A DNA stretch of 64,000 nt. Origin: Terriglobia bacterium. GTDB lineage: Bacteria; Acidobacteriota; Terriglobia; Terriglobales; Acidobacteriaceae. This document shows positions 34,389 through 42,940 of this stretch, piece after piece (the first letter of the stretch is position 1; each line of letters opens with the position of its first letter). The translations under genes and the position numbers were made by a program. The stretch spans positions 1 through 64,000 of the forward strand of contig JAIQFT010000016.1 in assembly GCA_020073185.1 (NCBI GenBank), written 5' to 3'. Under the pieces are notes generated by a model, which saw nothing but the letters and a program-made list of their open reading frames with translations, had not been told where the DNA came from and searched no databases.

Positions 34389-34844
34389 ATGCCAGTGAGA
34401 CGAATCTTACGGAGGCTTTCTGCCTTGCGCAGGTCGCAGGCTAACCGCATCAAGGCTGTCATCTTTCCGCGTCGTCAGCATCCACGGGCATACCTGACCA
34501 CCGAGGTCAGAGTGGAAGGACACGACCTCGCCTTCACCGCCCGCAGCGTGCAATTGGGAACAAGCGGCATGTCTCTGGAGCACGCAGGCCAGCTTGCGAT
34601 GGCATACCCGGTACTGCTGACGTTCGCCTTGCCGTCAGGCTTTCCGGTTAGGGTCGGCGCGGTGGTTTGGTGGAAGACGAAAGAACTGGTCGGCTTGCGC
34701 TTTGACCCCCGAGACGACAACCGCCAGATCCAAGAATGGGTACAGAGAGCGGCAGTCGCTAAGAGTGCCGCCGCCAGGAGTGAAGAGGCGGCGACGGCCG
34801 GTGCCGTAGACGCTTCACAAATCGGTGACTCAAGCTACGCGTAA
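34389..34844 (+). CDS. degenerate PilZ-domain protein
   Basis: 151 aa. After a basic N-terminus the RxxxR-like loop reads FPRRQHPRAYL. The second PilZ motif is altered (SVQLGTSGMSLE instead of [D/N]xSxxG), so c-di-GMP binding is doubtful. The beta-barrel part continues with VRVGAVVWWKTKELVGLRFD. The Ala-rich tail is probably disordered. It precedes a three-gene envelope operon on the same strand, 170 bp away, and could belong to it. Confidence 0.65.
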   Translation: MPVRRILRRLSALRRSQANRIKAVIFPRRQHPRAYLTTEVRVEGHDLAFTARSVQLGTSGMSLEHAGQLAMAYPVLLTFALPSGFPVRVGAVVWWKTKELVGLRFDPRDDNRQIQEWVQRAAVAKSAAARSEEAATAGAVDASQIGDSSYA

Positions 34845-35016
34845 CCAGAACCGCTTGTTTAGCAGTTGCGGGGCCAGAACCTCGTTTCCGTGCGGTGTTC
34901 TAAATTAGGAAACCACCCAGATTTTGAAATTGACATCGGGCCGTGTCGGGAATACCGTAAAATCGTCCCCCATATAACTGTTACCTCACGGTGGCGCCAT
35001 CGGGACGGTACTCCCT

Positions 35017-36474
35017 ATGTTTAGGTCCTCTTGTCGGCTCATCTTTGCGCTGGCAATCCTCGTTCTTCCTCTAGGGTCGCAGCAAACACTTCATTCGGCG
35101 CCACAATGGCCTTCAGACCAAGAGTTCTTGAGGGTGAATCGGGCGATCCAAGCAGCGTGCCAGCGGTACACAAACGTGGACGAGACGCTCGTTTGGGCGC
35201 TGATGTGGGAAGAGAGCAAGTATGATCCGCTGGCATTGGGCAGCAAGGGCGAGGTTGGGCTGGGACAACTGATGTCGCGCACGGCAGAAGCACTTGGGGT
35301 GCGCGACAGAACGGATGTGAATGAGAGCGTCACTGCCTCAGTGAAACACCTTTCGTATTTGTTGACGAAATATAAGAACAACACCCGACTCGCGCTTGGG
35401 GCATACAATGCCGGCGAGCCGGCAGTAAATCGCTGCAAGTGTGTTCCAGCGGCTTCGCGTCCTTACGTCAGCCGTATTGATCAGAACCGATTTTTTGCAC
35501 GGCGCATTGTCGAGTATGTCCAACAGGCAATACTGCCGGTTGCTACGCACGTCGCGCAGGCCAAGCAACTGGAAGAGCGCGTAGCTACGCTCCAGACGAA
35601 TATTCATCTGGATGCCTCGGCTCGAACCGAGTTAGGCAAGGCACGTGAGACGCTTCAGCGGACGCAGGCCGAGGCGGATGCTCTTCGCGCCGAGCGTGAC
35701 CGCTTGCAGTCCGAACTTCGACGGGAGAACAGCGTCGGAGCACAGGCACTTGTCATGACTGATACCTTGCGCCAGAGGCTTGAGTTGGTCGAGAAGCAGA
35801 TCAACACGGGTACCGTGTCGCAGCAGAACGGAACTGAGGCATTTGTCGAATTGGCCGATATCAAGCAGGAGGTTGCCGATCTAAAAGCAGCAATCGAAGC
35901 GCGCAATGTGCAGGACAGTGAAACTCAACGCCGTATCGCGGAATTGGCAGCAGCAGTTGAGCGAGCCTCCGACAAGCCGTTGCCGATCGCGAAAGCCGCC
36001 AAGAAAAGTTCCACCGAACCGCCGACGGTTGCGCTTGTTACGGCTTCATCGCAGCCGGGAACTTACTTGGCAGACAGCGCCTTGAGTGGCGTGCTGCAGG
36101 ACGCTCTCTTGAAACACGGGCTGGGTGTAAACGTTGAATTGGAGACGCCAGAGTTCTTGACGCGTAACCTCAATGCGCTCATTGCAGGCCACGGCGAGGC
36201 CCTGAAGAAATCCAGGGCAAAGCACGGGCCAAATTGGAACTACGTGGTAGTGGTTCGCTTGGTCGGAAAGCCGAATGGCGACGGAATGGAAGGTACGACT
36301 GCGTACAGAGTAATCGCTGACTCACGACTTTATTCGGTAAAAGGCGACATATTGGGCATGCAAACGTTTTCGGAAACAGGCGCAGGTTTTTCGGAAGCGC
36401 AGGCCAGAGATGCTGCGACGGCGAGGGTGGGTCGAGTAATTGCTGAGTACGTCAGTTCTGCTCTTCCTCGTTGA
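35017..36474 (+). CDS. lytic transglycosylase with coiled coil and C-terminal FlgO/TolB-N-like domain
   Basis: 485 aa. A signal peptide (SSCRLIFALAILVLPLGS) is followed by an SLT domain at about residues 40-160: catalytic Glu in ALMWEESKYDPLALGSKGE, then VGLGQLMSRTAEALGV and ALGAYNAGEPAV. Residues ~180-320 are a coiled coil rich in Glu and Gln. The last ~140 residues form an alpha/beta domain ending FSETGAGFSEAQARDAATAR, resembling the end of the third operon protein. It cleaves peptidoglycan in the periplasm. First gene of a three-gene operon. Confidence 0.85.
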   Translation: MFRSSCRLIFALAILVLPLGSQQTLHSAPQWPSDQEFLRVNRAIQAACQRYTNVDETLVWALMWEESKYDPLALGSKGEVGLGQLMSRTAEALGVRDRTDVNESVTASVKHLSYLLTKYKNNTRLALGAYNAGEPAVNRCKCVPAASRPYVSRIDQNRFFARRIVEYVQQAILPVATHVAQAKQLEERVATLQTNIHLDASARTELGKARETLQRTQAEADALRAERDRLQSELRRENSVGAQALVMTDTLRQRLELVEKQINTGTVSQQNGTEAFVELADIKQEVADLKAAIEARNVQDSETQRRIAELAAAVERASDKPLPIAKAAKKSSTEPPTVALVTASSQPGTYLADSALSGVLQDALLKHGLGVNVELETPEFLTRNLNALIAGHGEALKKSRAKHGPNWNYVVVVRLVGKPNGDGMEGTTAYRVIADSRLYSVKGDILGMQTFSETGAGFSEAQARDAATARVGRVIAEYVSSALPR

Positions 36475-36487
36475 ATCAGGAGGCGTT

Positions 36488-37453
36488 ATGAGGCGCAGGG
36501 GAATGCGCGTTTTGACGATGTTCGCTCTAGTTCTATTTCTTTTTAGCGTCGCGACTCCGGTGATGGTTTCTCAGGACGTGAAGACGTTATCCTCAACTTT
36601 GGCGAAGAGCATAACTGCATCTGGTCGAAGGAATGTCGCGGTCGTGGATTTCACCGACTTGCAGGGCAACGTGACGGAACTTGGCCGGTTCTTGGCGGAG
36701 GAATTCTCTGTTGACCTGTTGGGCGAGGCGAAGGGTTTCGAGGTGATTGATCGCACTCACCTTAAAGCGATCTTGCAGGAACATCGGCTCGCGACGACCG
36801 GTCTGATTGACCCGCAAACAGCCCGAAAGCTGGGGCAGATCGCCGGTGTTGACGCCCTCGTGACCGGTACAATAGTGCCGCTAGGCGACAGCGTCAGGCT
36901 TTCTGCAAAGGTCCTCGATACGAACACGGCGAAGATGCTCGGCGCAGCGACCGCGGAAATTCCAAAGACCAAAACAGTGGAAGAGCTCTTGCAACGCGGT
37001 ATCGGTTCAACAGCTCGTGTTGATGGAGCGCCTTCGCAACCACCGCCAACAGTTCGCTCGCCGGAATTCCGGACGGAGTCTTACAGGATCGTTGCGGAAT
37101 CGATGCGAAAGGTGGACGACAAGGCAACCCTATTGCTTAACGTCGATGCGGTCCGCTCAGAGGTTACTCACCTCGAACTAAGAGAGTGTTCGTTGTTAGA
37201 TGAAAGCGGTGAACGCTGGGAAGCGGCAATTTTTATTCAAAATTTCTATTGTGGCGACAGTGCCCAAATAAGTCAGGCAGGATGGGGTTGTGCTGGTGTG
37301 GACTTACTGCCCAATTCGAAGGTGAGGAGCCAATTCTGGTTCAAAGCTAGGGGTAGCACTGCCGGAACCCTGTTCTCTTTGAACTGCATCGAGGGATCGC
37401 CAAGGAATGGCCGTACTGTCCACATGGAAAATATTCCGCTGAAAGGACGATAG
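36488..37453 (+). CDS. FlgO-like/CsgG-fold periplasmic protein
   Basis: 321 aa from ATG 36488 with AGGAGG just upstream, 13 nt after the transglycosylase stop. Signal peptide RVLTMFALVLFLFSVATPVM. The FlgO/TolB-N-like domain spans ~50-175: RNVAVVDFTDLQGNVTELGR, then FEVIDRTHLKAILQEH, GVDALVTGTIVPLGDSVRL and AKVLDTNTAKMLGAA. The last ~120 residues, with several Cys, are unassigned. FlgO-type proteins are periplasmic or outer-membrane envelope parts. No flagellar genes are nearby, so this is a domain call, not a flagellar claim. Confidence 0.8.
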   Translation: MRRRGMRVLTMFALVLFLFSVATPVMVSQDVKTLSSTLAKSITASGRRNVAVVDFTDLQGNVTELGRFLAEEFSVDLLGEAKGFEVIDRTHLKAILQEHRLATTGLIDPQTARKLGQIAGVDALVTGTIVPLGDSVRLSAKVLDTNTAKMLGAATAEIPKTKTVEELLQRGIGSTARVDGAPSQPPPTVRSPEFRTESYRIVAESMRKVDDKATLLLNVDAVRSEVTHLELRECSLLDESGERWEAAIFIQNFYCGDSAQISQAGWGCAGVDLLPNSKVRSQFWFKARGSTAGTLFSLNCIEGSPRNGRTVHMENIPLKGR

Positions 37454-37533
37454 GTACACGGTTGTGGTTTGCGTGAACAAGCATGCATTGCTGACCGCAA
37501 GAACCGCTGCTCTTGAGCAGGAGAGTTTACGGC

Positions 37534-38397
37534 GTGAGAGTCTACCTTGAGCGGTTCATAATCCCGATCCTCGCAAGCCTGCTCGCGGCGGTGCTCACGG
37601 GCCAGTTTGCCGTCTCCGCGACATACCGCACACAAATCATGTTGGGCGTTGCGGGAGTTGCATTGATTGCCGCTTTGGTCGCGCAACGGACAGCGCTCGC
37701 TCAGGTCGATCGGGATTCTGATGCGAAATCGAGGTTTTTCTCCGTTGTTCTTATACTCGCTGCATGCGCTACTGCTGGTAGTTACCTTCTCGTCCGCTCG
37801 CATCCCACGTTGTTAACGAGTGCGCATTCTCAGAGTACCGGCACCGCCGCTGATCAGAAGCAGGTAGGTCAGCAACAGCAGCCCTCAAGCGAGCTTGGAT
37901 CAGCCCGAACGGCCGTACCACAAACGTCTAACCCGCCGATTCGGGATGGTGTTTCTACTGAACCGAATGGCAGCGGCCGTCATGACCTCAGGCAATGGGC
38001 CGTGTTGATTGCGGCCGAGGAAGATACCGGCTTTCCGGAACTGAAGAGTACCGTGTCTGACGCCCTTGCAAGTAAGGGGCATAACATCACAGAAATCCGT
38101 CATAATCCCGAAGCGTTTGGAAACGCGGTCGAGCTGAGACGAGCACTGGCTCGTCAATGCGATGGTCTTGTGGCTGCGAAGCGCGTATCCGCCATATCAG
38201 AAAGTACTGATCTGGACAAACTGCTAACCGCCCGCGTAACCCTCGATGTCAGGATTCTTAGCATAAGCGAAGCCACAACGGATGTTCGCTTCCGGTTGGA
38301 AGAAAATGGCGCAGGGTTCACGGCAGCAGACGCCAACTCCAGGGCGAATGAGCGGATCGCAAAGCAGCTTCGGGAACGATTGAGTGTGATTCCATAG
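37534..38397 (+). CDS. inner-membrane protein with C-terminal FlgO-like domain
   Basis: 287 aa from GTG 37534, selected because AGGAGAG lies 8 nt upstream; TTG 37513 is an alternative. Three N-terminal membrane segments (FIIPILASLLAAVLTG, MLGVAGVALIAALVA, FFSVVLILAACATAGSYLLV) are followed by a Gln/Ser-rich linker and an alpha/beta domain: WAVLIAAEEDTGFPELKSTV to EENGAGFTAADANSRANERI. The ending resembles the end of the transglycosylase. It is the last gene of the operon and could hold the complex in the inner membrane (inference). Confidence 0.7.
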   Translation: MRVYLERFIIPILASLLAAVLTGQFAVSATYRTQIMLGVAGVALIAALVAQRTALAQVDRDSDAKSRFFSVVLILAACATAGSYLLVRSHPTLLTSAHSQSTGTAADQKQVGQQQQPSSELGSARTAVPQTSNPPIRDGVSTEPNGSGRHDLRQWAVLIAAEEDTGFPELKSTVSDALASKGHNITEIRHNPEAFGNAVELRRALARQCDGLVAAKRVSAISESTDLDKLLTARVTLDVRILSISEATTDVRFRLEENGAGFTAADANSRANERIAKQLRERLSVIP

Positions 38398-38477
38398 GGG
38401 CCTCGAATCATCACATTCGGCGAGCATTTGCCCACCGGACCTCTGAGAGTTGCTGACCACTAACCGGCCCCTGCTTT

Positions 38478-41400
38478 TCAATCGTGGTGTCCCAGCAGCG
38501 CGGCTTCATCCAGTGGCGTGGCGGCGCGCGCCTTGCGGCGTTCTTGCCACACCTGAACGCGACGTTGCAAGCGGTCCAGATAGACGTAATAAACAGGAGT
38601 GATGTAGAGGGTCACGAGCTGCGAGAAGAGCAGTCCGCCGACCACCGCCAGGCCCAGTCCGCGCCGCGACTCCGCTCCCGCGCCAAAGCCGATGGCGATG
38701 GGCAGCGTGCCCATCAGCGCCGCCATGGTGGTCATCATGATCGGACGGAAGCGCACCAGCGCGCCCTGGTAGATCGAGTCCTCCGGCGACTTGCCTTCGG
38801 TGCGTTCCGCTTCCAGCGCGAAGTCGATCATCATGATGGCGTTCTTCTTCACGATGCCGATCAGCATGATGATGCCCACGAAGGAATATAGGTTCAATTC
38901 CTGGTGGAAGATGAGCAACGTCAGCAGCGCGCCCACGCCGGCGGAGGGCAGGCCGGAAAGAATGGTGAGCGGGTGGACAAAGCTTTCGTACAAAATTCCC
39001 AGGATGATGTAGATCACGAGCACCGCCGCCACCAGCAGCAGGCCCATGCCGGTGAACGACTGTTGGAAGGCCTGCGCCGTGCCCTGGAAGGTGCCGACGA
39101 TGTCAGGCGGCAGAATCTTCTGCGCCTGCTGCTGCACCACGCGCGTCGCGTCGCCCAGCGCCACGCCCGGCTTCAAGTTAAAGCTGATGGTCACCGCCGG
39201 CAGCTGGCCCAGGTGGTTGACGGTGAGCGGACCGACGGAGGGCACGAGCTTCGAAACCGTGTCCAGCGGAATCAGCTTGCCCGCGTTCGAGCGAATGTAG
39301 AGCGACGACAGCTCGCTGGGATTGTTCTGGTACCGCGGCTCCAGCTCCGTGATCACGTAGTATTCGTTGTTGGGCGTGTAAATGGTGCTGACCTGGCGCG
39401 TGCCGTAAGCGGAGTAGAGCGCGTCGGTAACCTGGCCCGGAGTCACGCCCAGGGCGTAAGCCTTGTCGCGGTCCACCTGGATGGTCAACTGCGGGTTCTT
39501 GACCTGCAGATCGCTGGTCACGTCCTGCAACTGCGGCAGATTGCGCAGCGCCGCTTCCAGCTTGGGCGCGCTGGAATACAGTTCGGCCAGATCGGGCGTC
39601 TGCAGGGCGTACTGATACTGCGACTTGGTGAGATTGCCGCCAATGCGGATGGTGGGCGGAATCTGCAGGAACGCGTTGATGCCGGGCACCTGCGCCAGTT
39701 GGGGACGCAACTCCTGGATAATCTCGGTCGCGCTCATGTGGTGGACGCGGTATTTCTTGTCCTTGAGGCGAAAGAACATGCGCCCCTGGTTGAGCGAGCC
39801 GCCGAAGGAGGGATTTCCTCCCATCGAAGAAATCAGGTTCAGCACGTTGGGATCGCGCCGCACTATATTGGCCGCCTTCTGCTGCAACTCGAACATGTCG
39901 TGGAACGATATTCCTTGCCGCGCCTCGGTGAAGGCGAACACCAGCCCCTGGTCTTCGTCCGGCAGAAACCCGGTCTTGACCTGAAGGTAGAGCACGGCGG
40001 TGAGTGCGATCACCACCAACGACACCATCAGGGTGGCGAACTTGTGCCGCAGCACCTTCTTCAGCGACCAGTCATAGCCGCGCAGCCAGGCGTCGAAGAC
40101 GCGCTCGCTGGCCTGGTAGAAGCGGCCGTGCTCGCTCGGCGCCTGGTGCTTCAGGAAGCGGCTGCACAGCATCGGGGTCAGGGTCAGGGACACGAAGCCC
40201 GACACCAGGATGGCGACACCGATGGTGACCGCAAATTCGTGCAACAGGCGGCCGATGATTCCGCCCATGAACAGCAGGGGAATGAACACCGCCGCCAGAG
40301 AAATCGTCATCGAGAGGATGGTGAAGCCGATCTCGCGCGAACCTTCCAGCGCTGCCTGCATCGGGCCCTTGCCCATTTCCATGTGGCGGACGATGTTCTC
40401 CAGCATGACGATGGCATCGTCCACCACGAACCCCACCGAGAGGGTTAACGCCATCAGCGACAGGTTGTCCACGCTGTAGCCGAGCAGGTACATCACCGAG
40501 AAGGTGCCGATAATCGCCATCGGCAGCGCGAACGAGGGAATCACGGTGGCCGAAATATTGCGCAGGAAGAGAAAGATCACCATCACCACCAGCGCGATGG
40601 TGAGCAGGAGGGTGAACTTCACGTCGTTGACCGAGGCGCGAATCGACTCCGAGCGGTCGTACAGGGTATCGATTTTCACCGAGGCGGGAATCTGCGCTTC
40701 CAGGCGAGGAAGCAGCTTCTTGACGCCGTTGACGACTTCGACGGTGTTGGTGCCGGGCTGGCGCTGGATAGCGAGCACGACGGCGCGGTCGCCGTTGTAC
40801 CAGCTCGCGCTCTTGTCGTCCTGCACGCTGTCGATGACTCTGCCCAGTTCGTTCAGGCGCACCGGCGAGCCGTTGCGGTAAGCCACGATCATGGGGCCGA
40901 ACTGCGCCGCGTTCTGCAACTGGCCGTTCGACAGCAGCGTGAAGGTGTTGGTCTTCCCGTACAGCGTGCCGGTGGGAGTGTTGGTGTTGCCGGCGGCCAG
41001 GGCGGCGGTCACCTCGTTAATGCCGATCTGACGGCTGGCCAGCGCGCGGGGATCGAGTTGCGCCCGCACCGCATACTTCTGCGAGCCGAACACCGACACC
41101 TGCGCCACCCCGTTCACCATCGAGATATTCTGCGCCATGGTGGTTTCGGCGGCCTCATCCACGTCGGACAGCTTGAGCGTCGGCGAGCTGACGGCGAGAT
41201 ACAGGATCGGCTGGTCGGCGGGATTAACTTTTTGGAACGACGGCGGCGTCGGCATCTCCGGCGGCAGTTGGCTGGCCGCCTTGGATATCGCCGATTGCAC
41301 GTCCAGCGCGGCTCCGTCCAGGCTGCGGCTGAGGTTGAACTGGATGGTGATGTTCGAGCTCCCCAGCGCGTTGGTCGAGGTCATCGAATCGATGCCGGCG

Positions 41401-41621
41401 ATGGTGGAAAACTGTTTTTCCAGCGGCGTCGCCACCGAGGACGCCATCGTCTCCGGGCTGGCGCCGGGCAACTGCGCGATCACCTGGATGGTGGGGAAGT
41501 CCACGTTGGGCAGGTCGCTGACCGGCAGCAGCGTGTAGGCAAAAATGCCGAAGATCAAGATCGCCGCCATGACCAGCGTGGTCATGATCGGCCGCTTGAT
41601 GAAGAGCTCGGAAATACTCAC
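38478..41621 (-). CDS. RND multidrug efflux permease (AcrB/MdtC type)
   Basis: 1047 aa from GTG 41621 (GGAGG upstream; GTGA overlap with the adaptor gene stop). Twelve transmembrane helices and two large periplasmic loops. The proton-relay Asp pair is in [16 protein letters not shown]. The substrate-pore start SELFIKRPIMTTLVMAAILI is typical of HAE1 RND pumps. Pairs with the lipoprotein adaptor encoded just before it. No TolC-like outer-membrane gene is adjacent, so a shared one must exist elsewhere. Confidence 0.95.
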   Translation of the reverse strand: MSISELFIKRPIMTTLVMAAILIFGIFAYTLLPVSDLPNVDFPTIQVIAQLPGASPETMASSVATPLEKQFSTIAGIDSMTSTNALGSSNITIQFNLSRSLDGAALDVQSAISKAASQLPPEMPTPPSFQKVNPADQPILYLAVSSPTLKLSDVDEAAETTMAQNISMVNGVAQVSVFGSQKYAVRAQLDPRALASRQIGINEVTAALAAGNTNTPTGTLYGKTNTFTLLSNGQLQNAAQFGPMIVAYRNGSPVRLNELGRVIDSVQDDKSASWYNGDRAVVLAIQRQPGTNTVEVVNGVKKLLPRLEAQIPASVKIDTLYDRSESIRASVNDVKFTLLLTIALVVMVIFLFLRNISATVIPSFALPMAIIGTFSVMYLLGYSVDNLSLMALTLSVGFVVDDAIVMLENIVRHMEMGKGPMQAALEGSREIGFTILSMTISLAAVFIPLLFMGGIIGRLLHEFAVTIGVAILVSGFVSLTLTPMLCSRFLKHQAPSEHGRFYQASERVFDAWLRGYDWSLKKVLRHKFATLMVSLVVIALTAVLYLQVKTGFLPDEDQGLVFAFTEARQGISFHDMFELQQKAANIVRRDPNVLNLISSMGGNPSFGGSLNQGRMFFRLKDKKYRVHHMSATEIIQELRPQLAQVPGINAFLQIPPTIRIGGNLTKSQYQYALQTPDLAELYSSAPKLEAALRNLPQLQDVTSDLQVKNPQLTIQVDRDKAYALGVTPGQVTDALYSAYGTRQVSTIYTPNNEYYVITELEPRYQNNPSELSSLYIRSNAGKLIPLDTVSKLVPSVGPLTVNHLGQLPAVTISFNLKPGVALGDATRVVQQQAQKILPPDIVGTFQGTAQAFQQSFTGMGLLLVAAVLVIYIILGILYESFVHPLTILSGLPSAGVGALLTLLIFHQELNLYSFVGIIMLIGIVKKNAIMMIDFALEAERTEGKSPEDSIYQGALVRFRPIMMTTMAALMGTLPIAIGFGAGAESRRGLGLAVVGGLLFSQLVTLYITPVYYVYLDRLQRRVQVWQERRKARAATPLDEAALLGHHD

Positions 41622-42796
41622 TGGCTGCCTCCGGCCGCAGGGGCCGACGCGCTGGTGGGAACCGTACTCTGCACATTGACCTTGCCATTCGGTGCGATGC
41701 GCAGCTGTCCATCCACCACCACGCGCTCGCGCGGCGCCAGCCCGCTGGCAATCAGCGTCAGATCGTGAAACGTGCCGCTGGTTTGCACCGGCTGCGGCTT
41801 TGCCGTGTTGTCCTGTGTCACGATGTAGACGTAGGTGCCCTGTTGGCCGGTCTGCACCGCCTTGGTCGGCACGACAATCGCGTTCTTGCGGACCGAGAGG
41901 TCCAACACGACATCCACGTACTCGCCGGGCCACAGCCGCTTGTCCTTGTTCTGGAAGGTGCCCTTCAGCTTCACCGTGCCCGTGGTTGGATCCACGCCGT
42001 TGTCAATGAACGTAAGCGTGCCCTCGCCGGGGTCGGTCGTCTGCCCCTTGGGATACGCCAGCACCTTGAGATGCCCGCTGCGGGAATATTCGCGCACCTG
42101 CTGAAGCTGTGTTTCAGGAATCGAAAACGTCGCGTAAATGGGCGCGATCTGGTTGAGCTGCACCAGATAGGGCGTGTCGTTCGCCTTGATCAGGTTGCCG
42201 ACGTTGATCAGCAGCGCCCCGGCGCGCGCCTCAATCGGCGCCTTGATATCGGTGTAGCGCAGTTGCACCTTGGCGGCGTCCACCGCGGCCTTGTCGGCGT
42301 TGACCGCCGACGCGTTGGCCTGCGCCTGCGTGCGCATCTGCTCCGCCTGCTCGCGCGAAATCACGCCCTGCTTTTCCAGCGCGGTGTAGCGGGCGGCCTG
42401 CGCCTGCGCGTTGACCGCATTCGCCTGATCGCGCTGCAAGTTGCCTTCGGCCTGCTCTAGCGCGGCCTGGAATGGCGCCTTATCGAGTTGGAACAGCAAC
42501 TGTCCCTTGCGGACGTCGTCGCCTTCCTTGAAGTAAACGCGCTCCAGTTGTCCGTTGACCTGCGAGCGGATTTGCACCGTCTGGTACGCTTCGACGTTGC
42601 CGATCGCCGTGATCTGCACCGGAATGTCGCGCTGCTCCACGCTCGCGACCACCACCGGAGCCGCAGGCCGCTGCGCGCTCTGCCCACCGGGGCCAGCCGC
42701 CTGCGCGGTGTTCTTGCTGCAACCGAGAAGAACCAGGATGACTGCGAGCGCTGCCGGCAAGGCGCAAGAGCGCAACTTCACAAAACGCGGCTTCAT
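41618..42796 (-). CDS. RND membrane-fusion lipoprotein (AcrA/MdtA type)
   Basis: 392 aa from ATG 42796; upstream starts are possible. Lipoprotein signal with the lipobox VLLGCSKN. Typical adaptor order: lipoyl/barrel-sandwich half, alpha-hairpin (EGNLQRDQANAVNAQAQAAR), then barrel and membrane-proximal domains with ARAGALLINVGNLIKANDTP and DPTTGTVKLKGTFQNKDKRL. It links the inner-membrane pump to the outer-membrane channel. A palindromic operator candidate lies about 50 bp upstream. Confidence 0.9.
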   Translation of the reverse strand: MKPRFVKLRSCALPAALAVILVLLGCSKNTAQAAGPGGQSAQRPAAPVVVASVEQRDIPVQITAIGNVEAYQTVQIRSQVNGQLERVYFKEGDDVRKGQLLFQLDKAPFQAALEQAEGNLQRDQANAVNAQAQAARYTALEKQGVISREQAEQMRTQAQANASAVNADKAAVDAAKVQLRYTDIKAPIEARAGALLINVGNLIKANDTPYLVQLNQIAPIYATFSIPETQLQQVREYSRSGHLKVLAYPKGQTTDPGEGTLTFIDNGVDPTTGTVKLKGTFQNKDKRLWPGEYVDVVLDLSVRKNAIVVPTKAVQTGQQGTYVYIVTQDNTAKPQPVQTSGTFHDLTLIASGLAPRERVVVDGQLRIAPNGKVNVQSTVPTSASAPAAGGSQ

Positions 42797-42844
42797 GATG
42801 TCGTTACGGATCATTGCGAATGTGCGATGCCCCCACGAACGCGA

Positions 42845-42862
42845 AGTAAGCAACTACTTACT
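42845..42862. promoter_or_regulatory. palindromic operator before the second efflux set
   Basis: AGTAAG-CAACTA-CTTACT is a perfect 6-bp inverted repeat with 6-nt spacer in the only sizeable gap of the efflux cluster. TetR/AcrR-type repressors use sites of this shape; no such gene is in the window. Confidence 0.4.
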
Positions 42863-42940
42863 CTTCGATGCTTCCGATGTAAAGAGGGATTCGCCAGACC
42901 AAGTGAAGATTTTACCTTTGTTTACATTCTGACGAACGAA

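Noticed and set aside
36488-37453. flagellar operon gene
   Set aside because: Only the domain resembles FlgO. No other flagellar gene is present and the neighbours are a transglycosylase and a membrane protein.
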